A DNA stretch of 38,047 nucleotides, taken from JAVBMC01 sp031552845. Its GTDB lineage: Bacteria; Verrucomicrobiota; Kiritimatiellia; RFP12; DVOR01. Positions 16,253-24,565 of the stretch are shown in pieces (positions within the stretch are counted from its first letter, which is position 1; every line of letters begins with the position of its first letter). The stretch covers positions 1-38,047 of the forward strand of contig JAVBMC010000018.1 in assembly GCA_031552845.1 (NCBI GenBank), written 5' to 3'. A program made the translations under genes and the position numbers. Under the pieces are notes generated by a model. The model made no database searches. It saw only the letters and a program-made list of their open reading frames with translations, and had not been told where the DNA came from.

Positions 16253-19147
16253 TTAGTGGGCGTCGAGCCACGTGGGGCCGACGCCGATGTCAACATCCAG
16301 CGGGACGCCGATGTCGAGCGCGCCGGTCATGGCTTCGCGTATCACTTCCGTGACGGCGTCGACTTCTTCTTGGGGGACGTCGAAGAGCAGTTCGTCGTGA
16401 ATCTGTAATACCATCTTTGCTTTCAGTCCTTTGTCCTTGAGTCCGTTGTAAGCGCGGATCATGGCGAGCTTGACGATGTCGGCCGCCGTACCTTGGATGG
16501 GCGTGTTGATGGCGTTGCGCTCCGCCGAGTTACGGGTGCTGACGTTTCGCGAAGCGATGTCCGGCAAACTGCGCCGCCGTCCCAAGAGGGTTGTGGCGTA
16601 GCCATGCTCGCGGGCATCCGCAATCGCTTTATCCATATAGGTTTTGACGCCGGGATATTCGGCGAAGTAGGTATCGATCAAGACTTTGGCTTCGCGCTGC
16701 GGAATGCCGAGACGCTGGCCGAGGCCGAATGCAGAGATGCCGTAGATGATGCCGAAGTTGACCATCTTGCAGTACGCACGTTCTTCGCGGGTGACTTCCT
16801 CCGCAGGCTTGCCGAAAACTTTGGAGGCGGTTTCGGTGTGAATGTCGGCACCTTCTTGGAATGCGAGCTTGAGAGCTTCATCGCCGCTCATTGCCGCCAT
16901 CACGCGCAGCTCAATCTGCGAATAGTCCGCCGCCACCAGCACATGCTGATCATCACGCGCCGTGAACGCGGCACGGATGCGCTGGCCGCGCTCGGAACGG
17001 ATGGGAATATTTTGGAGATTCGGGTCGGAGGAGGAGAGGCGCCCGGTGTCCGTCAATGCCTGCGAGAATGTGGTATGTACGCGCCCGGTTGCAAGATCAA
17101 TACACAATGGCAATTTATCCACATAAGTGTTCTTGAGTTTCGAACAGGCGCGATGTTCCAGAATCAGTCCGATGATAGGCCGCTCCGAACTTGCTAACGC
17201 GGTGAGGGTACCTTCGTCAGTGGCATATTGTCCGGAAGGTGTACGAACCGCATGCGGATCCAGCTGCAATCTGTCAAAAAGGATTTCGCCAAGCTGCTTT
17301 GGCGAGGCGATGTTGAAGTCGGTTCCGGCAAGCTCTTTGATTTTGGTTTCGAGCTCCAGCAGCTCACCTTCCAGCTCGTGGCTGTAAGTTTTGAGTGCGG
17401 CGGTGTCGATATGCACGCCTTCGTACTCCATATCAACCAGAATCGGCACAAGCGGTTCTTCACTATCGCGCAGGGCGCGTTCAAGTCCGGCGTCTTGCGC
17501 CAGTGGACGCAGGGCGTGTTCGAGGCGGAGCGTCACATCGGCATCTTCGGCGGCATAGTCGCAGACCGCTTCGGGCGTCAGCTCATCCATCGTCTTTTGC
17601 GGGACGCCTTTCTTGCGTTCGCCGATGAGCTGTTCAATCGGAATCGGTCGGTAATGCAGATGCTTGCAGGAAAGCTCATCCATGCCGTGGCGCCCGGAGG
17701 CGTCGAGCACATAACTTGCCAAGAGCGTGTCGTGGATTTCGCCGGTGATGGTAAAGCCATATTGTCGCAGAACTGACAAGTCGAACTTGATGTTGTGGCC
17801 GATCTTGATCTTGTCAGGCGCCGTCCAATAAGGTTCAAAGCGTTTGAGTGTCGTGCATGCGGCTTCACGGTGACGGCGGCGCTCGGCCTCGGGGTCTTGC
17901 GCTTGTGTCTCGGCAAAAGCAAACAAGTCGGGCTGAATATCCGGCTCCTGCACGCGCACTTGAGCGGGATCGACGGGAACATACCACGCCTGTCCGGGTT
18001 TAACGGCAAACGACATGCCGACGAGACGGTCGTGGTGTGTGTCGAGTCCGGCGGTTTCGGTATCGAATGCAAAAGCAGGCGCCGCAGCCAATGCGGCACA
18101 CAATTCTTGAATACGGTCTTCCGTGTCGGCGAGAATGTAAGAGTGCGGCGTATCGGCAATAGTTGCAAGAGGTGCTACAGGTTCTTCGGTCTCTGCAGTC
18201 GGGGCAGGTTGGTGTGCCGCTGTCGGAGCGGTAGCATTGTCCCCCAAGAGACGCCGTGCAATCTGGTTGAATTCGTATTTCTGCAATACGGCTTTGAGCT
18301 TGGCTGTGTCAGGCTCTTTGCGGCGCAGAGCGGCAAAAAGCGTCTGCACATCGGGTTCGGTCTCGGCGCCGTCAAGCTTGATGGGGACGTCGCAGCGGAT
18401 TGTGGCGAGCGTACGGCTCAAAAGCGCGGATTCGCGTCCGTTGATGACTTTTTCGGAGAGCTTGCCTTTGATCTCGGAAGCGTGTTCCAGCACGGCATCA
18501 AGCGAGCCCCACTCCTTCAACAATGCCGTGGCGGTCTTTTCGCCGACGCCGGGAATACCGGGGATATTGTCGGACGAGTCGCCTGTCATAGCGAGATAGT
18601 CAATCATCTGCGCGGGCGAGGCGAGCTGCCAGCGTTCGCACACGGCGGCAACGTCAAGCGTGGCGAGTTCATCGCCGCCGCGGGATTGTCCAGGGCGGAT
18701 GAGGCGCGTGTTGTCATCGACTAACTGCGCGGCGTCCTTATCCGGAGTCACCAAGTAACACGGAATGCCTGCAGCCTTGGCCTTTGCGGCGAATGTGCCG
18801 AGCAGATCGTCGGCCTCAAAACCATCCACTTGCAGGATCGGCAGGTTGAGGGCTTCGGCAAATTCAATCGCTTGCGGAATCGCCGCAAGGATATCTTCGG
18901 GTGCGGCTTGACGCTGCGCTTTGTAACGGGGGTCAAGCTCATGGCGGAAAGTCGGCGTACGCGAATCCAGCGCACAGACCACATAAGCCGGATTGTTGTT
19001 CTTCAGAACAGTCGCCAAGCTTGTCGCGAAGACGGAGAGCGATGAGGTGTTGATGCCGGTTGTTGTGCGGCGCGGCGATTTCAGAAAGACGAAATGCCCG
19101 CGATAGAGAAACGGCATGACGTCGATAACGAAGATTGACTCGTTCAT
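16253..19147 (-). CDS. polA: DNA polymerase I
   Basis: The 964-residue product has all three domains of PolA. The N-terminal 5' nuclease opens with MNESIFVIDVMPFLYRG and contains VDGFEADDLLG. The 3'-5' proofreading domain keeps its acidic residues: FDTETAGLD (Asp362), IGHNIKFDLS and YAAEDADVTL. The polymerase domain has DYSQIELR (Asp741), CKMVNFGIIYG and QIHDELLF (Asp918). Proofreading therefore looks active, unlike in some PolA lineages. The start at 19147 is fixed by an ATGA overlap with the uppP stop codon, so the two genes are translationally coupled; a longer reading frame to 19198 would lie inside uppP. It acts in Okazaki fragment maturation and repair. Confidence 0.97.
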   Translation of the reverse strand: MNESIFVIDVMPFLYRGHFVFLKSPRRTTTGINTSSLSVFATSLATVLKNNNPAYVVCALDSRTPTFRHELDPRYKAQRQAAPEDILAAIPQAIEFAEALNLPILQVDGFEADDLLGTFAAKAKAAGIPCYLVTPDKDAAQLVDDNTRLIRPGQSRGGDELATLDVAAVCERWQLASPAQMIDYLAMTGDSSDNIPGIPGVGEKTATALLKEWGSLDAVLEHASEIKGKLSEKVINGRESALLSRTLATIRCDVPIKLDGAETEPDVQTLFAALRRKEPDTAKLKAVLQKYEFNQIARRLLGDNATAPTAAHQPAPTAETEEPVAPLATIADTPHSYILADTEDRIQELCAALAAAPAFAFDTETAGLDTHHDRLVGMSFAVKPGQAWYVPVDPAQVRVQEPDIQPDLFAFAETQAQDPEAERRRHREAACTTLKRFEPYWTAPDKIKIGHNIKFDLSVLRQYGFTITGEIHDTLLASYVLDASGRHGMDELSCKHLHYRPIPIEQLIGERKKGVPQKTMDELTPEAVCDYAAEDADVTLRLEHALRPLAQDAGLERALRDSEEPLVPILVDMEYEGVHIDTAALKTYSHELEGELLELETKIKELAGTDFNIASPKQLGEILFDRLQLDPHAVRTPSGQYATDEGTLTALASSERPIIGLILEHRACSKLKNTYVDKLPLCIDLATGRVHTTFSQALTDTGRLSSSDPNLQNIPIRSERGQRIRAAFTARDDQHVLVAADYSQIELRVMAAMSGDEALKLAFQEGADIHTETASKVFGKPAEEVTREERAYCKMVNFGIIYGISAFGLGQRLGIPQREAKVLIDTYFAEYPGVKTYMDKAIADAREHGYATTLLGRRRSLPDIASRNVSTRNSAERNAINTPIQGTAADIVKLAMIRAYNGLKDKGLKAKMVLQIHDELLFDVPQEEVDAVTEVIREAMTGALDIGVPLDVDIGVGPTWLDAH

Positions 19148-19914
19148 AAGCACACCACTGCCAGAGCGCCCACGGCTAAACAATAAATGCCAAACCACCA
19201 GAAGCGTCCCGCGTTCAACAAGCGGTTGATCAGCAGAATGGCGAAGTAGCCGACCACGCCTGCCACTGCCGCGCCGATGATTAACTGGAACACGGATACG
19301 CTGTCCGCGCTTGGCGCTTCTTTCAGAAAGTCTTTGATGTCCAACAGCAACGCGCCGCCAATCACCGGCACCGACATCAAGAACGAGAACTCCGCCGCTT
19401 GGGCGGGTTTGATGCCCAACAGCCGCGCTGTCGAAATCGTCATACCGCTGCGGCTCACGCCCGGCAGCACGGCGATGCCCTGCGCCATACCCACGAGAAA
19501 TGCGTTGATTTTAGAGACGCGCTCAATATGCGGACGCGGCGAGAGGTAATGCACCGCACACAGCACCACGCCTGTGAAAATCAAACAGCAGCCCACGGCG
19601 TGAATATTCTTTGAAACCTCCGCCAGCTGGTGCTTGAATGCGATGCCCAAGATTGCGGCCGGAATCATCGACAGCACAATCGCAACCGCATAATTCCAAT
19701 CCAACGACTTACACACCTCAAACACCCGCTTGCGGTAATACGCTAACACCGCCAGCAACGTCCCCCCATGCAGGAAGATTTCCAGATGCAGACCCGGCTG
19801 CTCAAAATCCAACAGCCTCTGCCCGATCGCCAAGTGCCCCGAGCTGCTCACCGGCAAAAACTCAGTCAGCCCTTGTACGACCGCCAAAATCAAAACATTA
19901 ATCCAATCACTCAT
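19144..19914 (-). CDS. uppP: Undecaprenyl-diphosphatase
   Basis: The 256-residue multi-pass membrane protein carries both active-site signatures of UppP/BacA: QGLTEFLPVSSSGHL near the N-terminus and LPGVSRSGMTIS further on. It dephosphorylates undecaprenyl pyrophosphate to recycle the lipid carrier of peptidoglycan synthesis. I start it at ATG 19914, where homology begins; no Shine-Dalgarno sequence precedes it, but a good promoter -10 box ends 6 nt upstream, pointing to a leaderless message. An in-frame ATG at 19968 would place the start inside or before that promoter. Its stop overlaps the polA start by ATGA. A second copy of its first 41 codons lies at 21967-22158. Confidence 0.95.
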   Translation of the reverse strand: MSDWINVLILAVVQGLTEFLPVSSSGHLAIGQRLLDFEQPGLHLEIFLHGGTLLAVLAYYRKRVFEVCKSLDWNYAVAIVLSMIPAAILGIAFKHQLAEVSKNIHAVGCCLIFTGVVLCAVHYLSPRPHIERVSKINAFLVGMAQGIAVLPGVSRSGMTISTARLLGIKPAQAAEFSFLMSVPVIGGALLLDIKDFLKEAPSADSVSVFQLIIGAAVAGVVGYFAILLINRLLNAGRFWWFGIYCLAVGALAVVCL

Positions 19915-19984
19915 TCCGGCAGTATAGCCGAATCCCAACATGAAGTCAAAATAAACCCCACCAGCCAAATCAGATGTTATGAAG
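19793..19984. repeat. 192-bp direct repeat, copy 1 (uppP 5' end and promoter)
   Basis: It aligns without gaps to 21967-22158, with 13 differences in 192 bases (about 93% identity by hand count). It covers the uppP promoter, about 41 codons of coding sequence and about 35 bp upstream. The two copies flank the first Fic gene. Confidence 0.92.
19921..19949 (-). promoter_or_regulatory. uppP-polA promoter, apparently leaderless
   Basis: Read on the - strand: TTGACT (19949-19944), a 17-bp spacer, TATACT (19926-19921), then 6 nt and the uppP ATG. The expected +1 is at or next to the A of the start codon. Confidence 0.75.
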
Positions 19985-20662
19985 CGAAGGGGGTAGAGCG
20001 TTCACGCGGAGACGCGGAGACGCGAAGGCGCGGAGAGAAGAGGAGATGTTTCATCCACAGATTACACAGATGGACGCAGATGTTAGGGAAGGCTTATGTG
20101 GAGATGCGGAAGCGGCAGATTCCTCTACCAAGGCAGTCTCTCTACGCGTGGTAAATCTTCAACCTTGCAACCTCCAGCCATCAAGGTTGACGGCTGTACC
20201 CATCAACCTTGACGTACAGAGCCTCCAACCTTGATGTTTTTGCAAAGCACTCTTGGCGCTTTTGTTTCTATTTTCTGTCACAACTAAACGCAATAACGAG
20301 GTGTTTTTTGGCAGAAATCAGTTGAAAGCGACTAAAATTTAGTCAAAATCACTAAAAGCGACTAAAAATTATTGAATGCAAAAAACGTTACCGGAGTATT
20401 ATTTCAGGTTTTATGTCTAGTTTAGAACGTAGTATATCATGTTTACGCATTAACTTGAGTGTACGTATGGCGATGAGCCGGGGCATTTTAGCGCGCGTTA
20501 GTTTTTCAATCTTTTTGCAATTACGAATGGGGCTAATCTAGGTTCAGCGGCTAAAAAGCAATAAAGAAACCTTCGTTATCTCTTTTTCAGGCTCATAAAA
20601 TGAGATATCCTGTCGCATATCTCATTTTGAGTGCTAAAAAATTAGACATGCGTGAATATATC
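19985..20662. other. Gene-free stretch with dispersed repeat modules
   Basis: No convincing gene. At 20001-20082 lies a composite of the TTCACGCGGAGACGCGGAG type followed by the CACAGATTACACAGATGGACGC type, both repeated elsewhere in the window. At 20155-20236 AACCTTGA-type words recur; one pair forms a perfect inverted repeat, TCAAGGTTGA with TCAACCTTGA. Around 20320-20375 the word GACTAAAA/TTTAGTC recurs four times in an AT-rich context. An operator-like palindrome follows at 20597-20628. Confidence 0.7.
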
Positions 20663-20669
20663 TCATTTT
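20597..20669. repeat. 12-bp-arm palindrome plus half-site beside the first Fic gene
   Basis: AAAATGAGATAT (20597-20608), 8-nt centre, then ATATCTCATTTT (20617-20628) is a perfect inverted repeat. A third copy of the arm (20658-20669) overlaps the Fic stop codon. There is no T-run, so an operator or protein-binding site is more likely than a terminator. Confidence 0.75.
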
Positions 20670-21838
20670 TCACTCTTTGTTTCTGCATCATGCGACTGCA
20701 CCGTATGCTCTTTGAAAATATCAAGATACGGCTTGAAAAGAAAGAGCCGATTACGTTTTTGCCCACTTATCTCTGAGAGAATCTCCATTCCTACAAGGGC
20801 TGCTATCAGCTCGCGAGCAGGATTATTATTAATTTCAAGAATACGTTCCGCCCCTGACACAGTAATCGCCGGCATCTCATACAAATATCTAATAATCTTC
20901 TGAGCATTTTCCGCACGGCGACCTAATGTCACTATTTTTGCATCAAGGCTGTTTCGCAGTGCAAGGATTTTTTCAAACGTACATCGCCCATTAGTCGCGG
21001 TATCAATAATGGCTTGCAGGAAGAAACGGCACCAGCCTCCTATGTCGTTTGAAGCGCGCACCCGGCTCAGTGCATCGTAATATGCATCTCGGTACTTTTC
21101 AAGATGGGCAGAAAGATAAAGCGATGGTTTGGTCAATAGGTTATTACTGATCAAATAAAGGGGAATCATCAATCGACCAATACGTCCATTGCCGTCTTGA
21201 AAAGGATGAATGGTTTCAAATTGATAATGACTTATTGCTATACGGATAAGGTGAGGGACTTGAATGTTTGGGTTATGCCAGAACGACTCGAGGTCGCTTA
21301 ACAGGTCGGGCATATCTGTATCAATCGGAGGAACGAATACCGCATCACTGGGGGAGGCTCCCCCAATCCAGTTCTGACTGGTCCGGAATGCACCTGGTGA
21401 TTTGTGCTCCCCTCGACTACCTCTTAGTAGGATAGCGTGAATCTCTCGCAACAGGCGCAGTGAAAGCGGAAGGGTCTCCAATGATTTTACAGCTGTATTC
21501 ATTGCCTCCACGTAATTCCGAACCTCTTGCCAATCGTCGCGTTTTTCCGGTGCCACTTCTTCCGCCGAGAGTACAGCATCTTCAATTTCTGTCTTTGTTC
21601 CCTCAATGCGGCTTGATGTATTAGCCTCCTTGCGAATGTGCATTTGAATGAAAAGATCTACATCCGGCACAATTCGTGTATAAGCGTTTAATTCGCCCAA
21701 AGCTTGGGTAGCCTTCTCCAGTAATACATTTAAGCGAGGATCTTCCCAGCTCCATTCTTGGTTGACTGGTGTTGGAAGGAAGCTTTTATACTGATACTGT
21801 TGAGCCCAAGTTCCAGCTTTGAATTCTTCAAACTTCAT
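20663..21838 (-). CDS. Fic-family AMP-transferase (class II, self-inhibited)
   Basis: The 391-residue protein has the active-site loop HPFQDGNGRIGR (His211). An N-terminal inhibitory motif, SSRIEGT (Glu79), belongs to class II Fic proteins, where the helix glutamate blocks ATP binding. The first 60 residues fit the Fic N-terminal domain and the last 90 look like a winged helix (ITVSGAERILEINNNPARELI). Such proteins transfer AMP to protein hydroxyls. The start ATG at 21838 is preceded by GGGGAGGAA inside the end of the upstream chimeric frame, which stops 1 nt before it, so the two are coupled. The targets cannot be told from the sequence. Confidence 0.92.
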   Translation of the reverse strand: MKFEEFKAGTWAQQYQYKSFLPTPVNQEWSWEDPRLNVLLEKATQALGELNAYTRIVPDVDLFIQMHIRKEANTSSRIEGTKTEIEDAVLSAEEVAPEKRDDWQEVRNYVEAMNTAVKSLETLPLSLRLLREIHAILLRGSRGEHKSPGAFRTSQNWIGGASPSDAVFVPPIDTDMPDLLSDLESFWHNPNIQVPHLIRIAISHYQFETIHPFQDGNGRIGRLMIPLYLISNNLLTKPSLYLSAHLEKYRDAYYDALSRVRASNDIGGWCRFFLQAIIDTATNGRCTFEKILALRNSLDAKIVTLGRRAENAQKIIRYLYEMPAITVSGAERILEINNNPARELIAALVGMEILSEISGQKRNRLFLFKPYLDIFKEHTVQSHDAETKSEK

Positions 21839-21839
21839 C

Positions 21840-22088
21840 TTACTGTTCCTCCCCAAATAAAGCGACCTGTCCTGCTTGAGGTGATAGCTTAAACCGTAGA
21901 TGTTCACCCTCTGGCGCAACAAGCAATTTCTCCATGGTATCATAATTACAGTTCATCGTCATAGATCCCGGCTGTTCAAGATCCAGAAGTCTCTGCCCGA
22001 TCGCCAAGTGCCCCGAGCTGCTCACCGGCAAAAACTCAGTCAACCCCTGCACAACCGCCAAAATCAAAACATTAATCCAATCGCTCAT
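21840..22088 (-). pseudogene. Chimeric frame: uppP 5' fragment fused to remnant of a Fic partner gene
   Basis: The 82-codon frame begins with 41 residues of UppP (MSDWINVLILAVVQGLTEFL and on, one residue different from the intact copy). It then continues without a stop into 41 unrelated residues containing MEKLLVAPEGEHLRFK. The second part ends 1 nt before the Fic start and contains its ribosome site, so it is probably the 3' part of an original upstream partner gene. The duplicated uppP promoter should transcribe it together with fic. The product would be one transmembrane segment plus a tail, without UppP activity. It may be an accidental fusion or a new leader that keeps fic expressed. Confidence 0.7.
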
Positions 22089-22158
22089 TCCGGCAGTATA
22101 GCCGAATCCCAACATGAAGTCAAAATAAACCCCACAGGGCAAATCAGATGTTATGAAG
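21967..22158. repeat. 192-bp direct repeat, copy 2
   Basis: This is the partner of 19793-19984. Nine of the ten differences inside the uppP coding part are synonymous and the tenth is Phe to Leu. It includes a full promoter copy. Confidence 0.92.
22095..22123 (-). promoter_or_regulatory. Duplicated uppP promoter now upstream of fic
   Basis: TTGACT (22123-22118), 17-bp spacer and TATACT (22100-22095) are unchanged from the first copy. The chimeric ATG again follows 6 nt downstream. Confidence 0.7.
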
Positions 22159-22468
22159 AGACGTGATAAGTAGCGTGCAGCACAAGATGTCTGAGGATGG
22201 GTTATGGTATCAAAGTGCGTTCCGTAGGTTGGCGTCCCCAAACAATTAGCATAAAGCTGTCAACGCTACTGATTTTTCAGATCAGATTGATTATTTTACC
22301 GTATAACATTACGTATGGCTTCTGTCTCAGGCGAAGCAACCACCGCAAAAGAAAGAAAGTCTTGTTAGACGATGGGGGGCGAAGCTTTGCGTGAAAGTGA
22401 AGTTGTAGATCTTGATTTACGATAGAAAGCAACCGTTATAGAGTTCATCGTAATCGCGAGTCATTGTC
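22159..22468. other. Gap without recognisable gene
   Basis: About 310 bp between the duplicated uppP end and the ClpP-like gene. I see no coding region longer than a few tens of codons, no terminator and no repeat shared with the rest of the window. Confidence 0.6.
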
Positions 22469-23008
22469 TTAAAATATTTCCCAAGAACTCTTCAGGGCTT
22501 CAGGATATTCACTGAGCACCCCCGTCGCGAGTCCAATTTCAACGGAGTCTTTCACGTTTAAATGTTGTCGCGCATTCATTCGTCTTCGCCATTCATCGCT
22601 TGAAATATTTGTTTGCTCTGCCAAAAAATCTGTGACTCTTGCCGTATCAGATTCGATTTCATGGAGAATTGCTTTAAATTCATCTGAGCTTTTAACACCT
22701 GTAATATCCTGACTGAGCGGATGAAGAGCAAATGAACTTTGCGGAAAGCATAAACGCTCCTGCCCACCAGCAAAAATCATGACGGCTGCAGAATCGACAT
22801 TACCCATATTGTATGTTGTTACAGGAACATTTAGATTTTTTAATAATCGACCAATCGCTAGAGCAATCGGTACTGAGCCACCTTTTGACTGGATCATTAC
22901 ATGAATTTTTATACAATCATTCTGTATCTTCTCCTTTAACACAAAGAGAAATCTTTCCAAAAAGACCGTATCAATTTGTGATACCACAAAGATCACTTTT
23001 TCATTCAT
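22469..23008 (-). CDS. ClpP-like serine protease
   Basis: The 179-residue protein has the ClpP/crotonase fold pattern: MIQSKGGSVPIALAIGRLLK, then NMGNVDSAAVMIFAGG with Ser73 where ClpP has its nucleophile, and SFALHPLS with His96 as the candidate general base (23 residues later, 25 in E. coli ClpP). An aspartate matching the third member of the triad is not obvious, so activity is uncertain. I chose ATG 23008, with GGGAG 9 nt upstream; a TTG at 23014 is too close to that site. A strong hairpin (23038-23074) sits in its 5' region. It lies just beyond the terminator of the RiPP operon, in the same direction, and is about as AT-rich. A role as leader peptidase or immunity factor is inference. 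Confidence 0.8.
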   Translation of the reverse strand: MNEKVIFVVSQIDTVFLERFLFVLKEKIQNDCIKIHVMIQSKGGSVPIALAIGRLLKNLNVPVTTYNMGNVDSAAVMIFAGGQERLCFPQSSFALHPLSQDITGVKSSDEFKAILHEIESDTARVTDFLAEQTNISSDEWRRRMNARQHLNVKDSVEIGLATGVLSEYPEALKSSWEIF

Positions 23009-23120
23009 TACCAATTACTCCCGTTGATAAGTAGCAGGTGCTTCTCAAAGTCTTCAGTAGTACTTTGAAAGCACATTTTATCTACGCGTTACAATTCATA
23101 ATAGAAATTACCATATCACA

Positions 23121-23165
23121 GAAAAAGCTGGACATTCTCATCCAAACAAGACGAAAATGCCCAGC
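23121..23165 (-). terminator. Terminator of the RiPP operon
   Basis: A 16-bp stem (23165-23150 with 23142-23127) includes three G-U pairs, closes a 7-nt loop and is followed by TTTTTC on the - strand. It starts 6 nt after the precursor stop codon. Confidence 0.93.
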
Positions 23166-23171
23166 GATGCA

Positions 23172-23336
23172 CTACTTAACCTTAGCGGAGCAATAGGTAT
23201 AACATCCACCCATACAAGTCGTGCCACACGTGCAGTTCAAACTTTCTGCTTGTTCAAAAGCGAAAGTTCCGTGTGTTTGCTTGTATTTTGCAAGCAATGC
23301 GCGAAGACTTTTAAGTTCCTTTTCGTTGACGTTCAT
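23172..23336 (-). CDS. Cys-rich RiPP precursor peptide with CXXX-type core
   Basis: This 54-codon gene starts at ATG 23336 behind a near-perfect AGGAGGTG (23350-23343, spacing 7) and stops at TAG 23174-23172. The first 34 residues are a charged, Cys-free leader (MNVNEKELKSLRALLAKYK and on). The core is CTCGTTCMGGCYTYC, that is CGTT-CMGG-CYTY-C preceded by one more Cys, then SAKVK. Four cysteines fall at an exact four-residue interval, as in the CXXX-repeat peptides that pair with a dedicated radical SAM maturase family. It lies 26 nt after the maturase gene and before a strong terminator. Thioether (sactipeptide or ranthipeptide-like) crosslinks are the likely modification, but this is inferred from the neighbour. 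Confidence 0.85.
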   Translation of the reverse strand: MNVNEKELKSLRALLAKYKQTHGTFAFEQAESLNCTCGTTCMGGCYTYCSAKVK

Positions 23337-23362
23337 TTTTTTCACCTCCTTTCTTTTTTAAA

Positions 23363-24565
23363 CTAATTTTCACCCGTTACTTTTTGTGAAAATGGTGCCT
23401 CACTGTTCATATCCAGCCTTGATAAAAATTCATAAGATCCAAGGGCTGCTTGACTATAATGAGCTATTGTTTTTGTAAACTTCATTCCTACAGTTGAAAA
23501 GGTCTTAATCTGGAACTCACAGGAGGCCATCACCTCTGCTAATACCATATGACACCAACGAAAATCACGCGTTGCTACATTTCCGCGATATCGGTAGTTG
23601 AATCCCATGCAGGTCGGGCAAAGACCTTTTAGAAGGCAAGATTTACACCGAGGATCTTCACCAATGCTGTCGCATGACCAATCACTTTGTTTAACTTCCA
23701 TCGCTCGCTCTCCCAAAACGATGGGCGCAAACATATGACAACCATATTGCTTTTCATCAACATCATGGGTTGTCATGTGAGACCCTGTACCACAAAATTT
23801 TCGCTGAACATTCTTTTCTTTGTATAATGCAATTGCCGTAAGGTTTTTTGTGAATAGATTCACAGGTTCAATTGTTGGATTTGCATGATAAAAATCCGCA
23901 AGCAGGGCAAGTTGCTGGCGATACAGTGTTGCATCATTTTTTGTCCATTCAATCCCTTGTGCAAGGGCAGCTTCAAGGCGGAAGCCTTTTCTTTGGATGA
24001 ATTTGATTCCCGATGCAAGATTAGGCAATGTTTCTTGCGAAATGGTCATATGCAGCGCCTGTTCGGGCCAAAGCTCCTTAAAAAAGTCAAGGTCGATTTC
24101 TTTGTCAGCTGTCCCTCTGTTCATGGCTTGCATCGTATGGTTGCCATCATAACTACATGTCATCCAAATCATATCGCGATGCTTTCGGAACCATTGTTTT
24201 TTCCCTTCATCAAGTAATGTGGCATTTGTGGTTACAAAACATAAAAATGGAACAGGAAGCGGATTTTTTACAATCTCCTCAATAACCTGTTTAATCAACG
24301 CAAAATTCATTAGTGGCTCGCCTCCCATAAAATCAATCAAAAGGCTGTCAAAACTATCGCTTTGAGCGACTGAGTTTGCTTCATTTTTGATAATTCGCAT
24401 GGCCGTTTCGAATGACATCATCTGATTATCCTTGTGCTTTTCATAACAGTAGGTACAATTCAAATTGCAGGAATGAGTCACAAGTAACATACAGGTTTTT
24501 CTTCTGTAATCAGGGGATTCTTCCCAAAGTCTAAACAGAGGCGGCGAGACGGTAGATGCATTCAT
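23363..24565 (-). CDS. Radical SAM/SPASM peptide maturase
   Basis: The 400-residue enzyme has the radical SAM cluster motif CNLNCTYC (Cys33, Cys37, Cys40) and GGEP (81-84). A C-terminal SPASM-type region rich in Cys follows (FCGTGSH, YGCHMF, then CKSCLLKGLCPTCMGFNY), which should hold auxiliary iron-sulfur clusters. Enzymes of this build install thioether or carbon-carbon links in ribosomal peptides. GGAG 6 nt before ATG 24565 supports the start, which overlaps the end of the exporter gene by 35 nt. The Cys-rich peptide gene immediately downstream is the obvious substrate. The N-terminal 20 residues could be a small recognition region, but no clear RRE domain is visible. Confidence 0.92.
   Translation of the reverse strand: MNASTVSPPLFRLWEESPDYRRKTCMLLVTHSCNLNCTYCYEKHKDNQMMSFETAMRIIKNEANSVAQSDSFDSLLIDFMGGEPLMNFALIKQVIEEIVKNPLPVPFLCFVTTNATLLDEGKKQWFRKHRDMIWMTCSYDGNHTMQAMNRGTADKEIDLDFFKELWPEQALHMTISQETLPNLASGIKFIQRKGFRLEAALAQGIEWTKNDATLYRQQLALLADFYHANPTIEPVNLFTKNLTAIALYKEKNVQRKFCGTGSHMTTHDVDEKQYGCHMFAPIVLGERAMEVKQSDWSCDSIGEDPRCKSCLLKGLCPTCMGFNYRYRGNVATRDFRWCHMVLAEVMASCEFQIKTFSTVGMKFTKTIAHYSQAALGSYEFLSRLDMNSEAPFSQKVTGEN

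Noticed and set aside
16493..18724. Long + strand open frames (235 and 309 codons) antisense to polA
   Set aside because: They mirror the third-position GC bias of polA, have no ribosome site or recognisable motif, and the - strand gene is certain.
19148..19198. Upstream start for polA
   Set aside because: It lies within uppP and lacks a ribosome site; the ATGA overlap start gives the family's normal N-terminus.
20597..20628. Terminator for the first Fic gene
   Set aside because: The stem is AT-rich and symmetric without a following T-run; an operator fits better.
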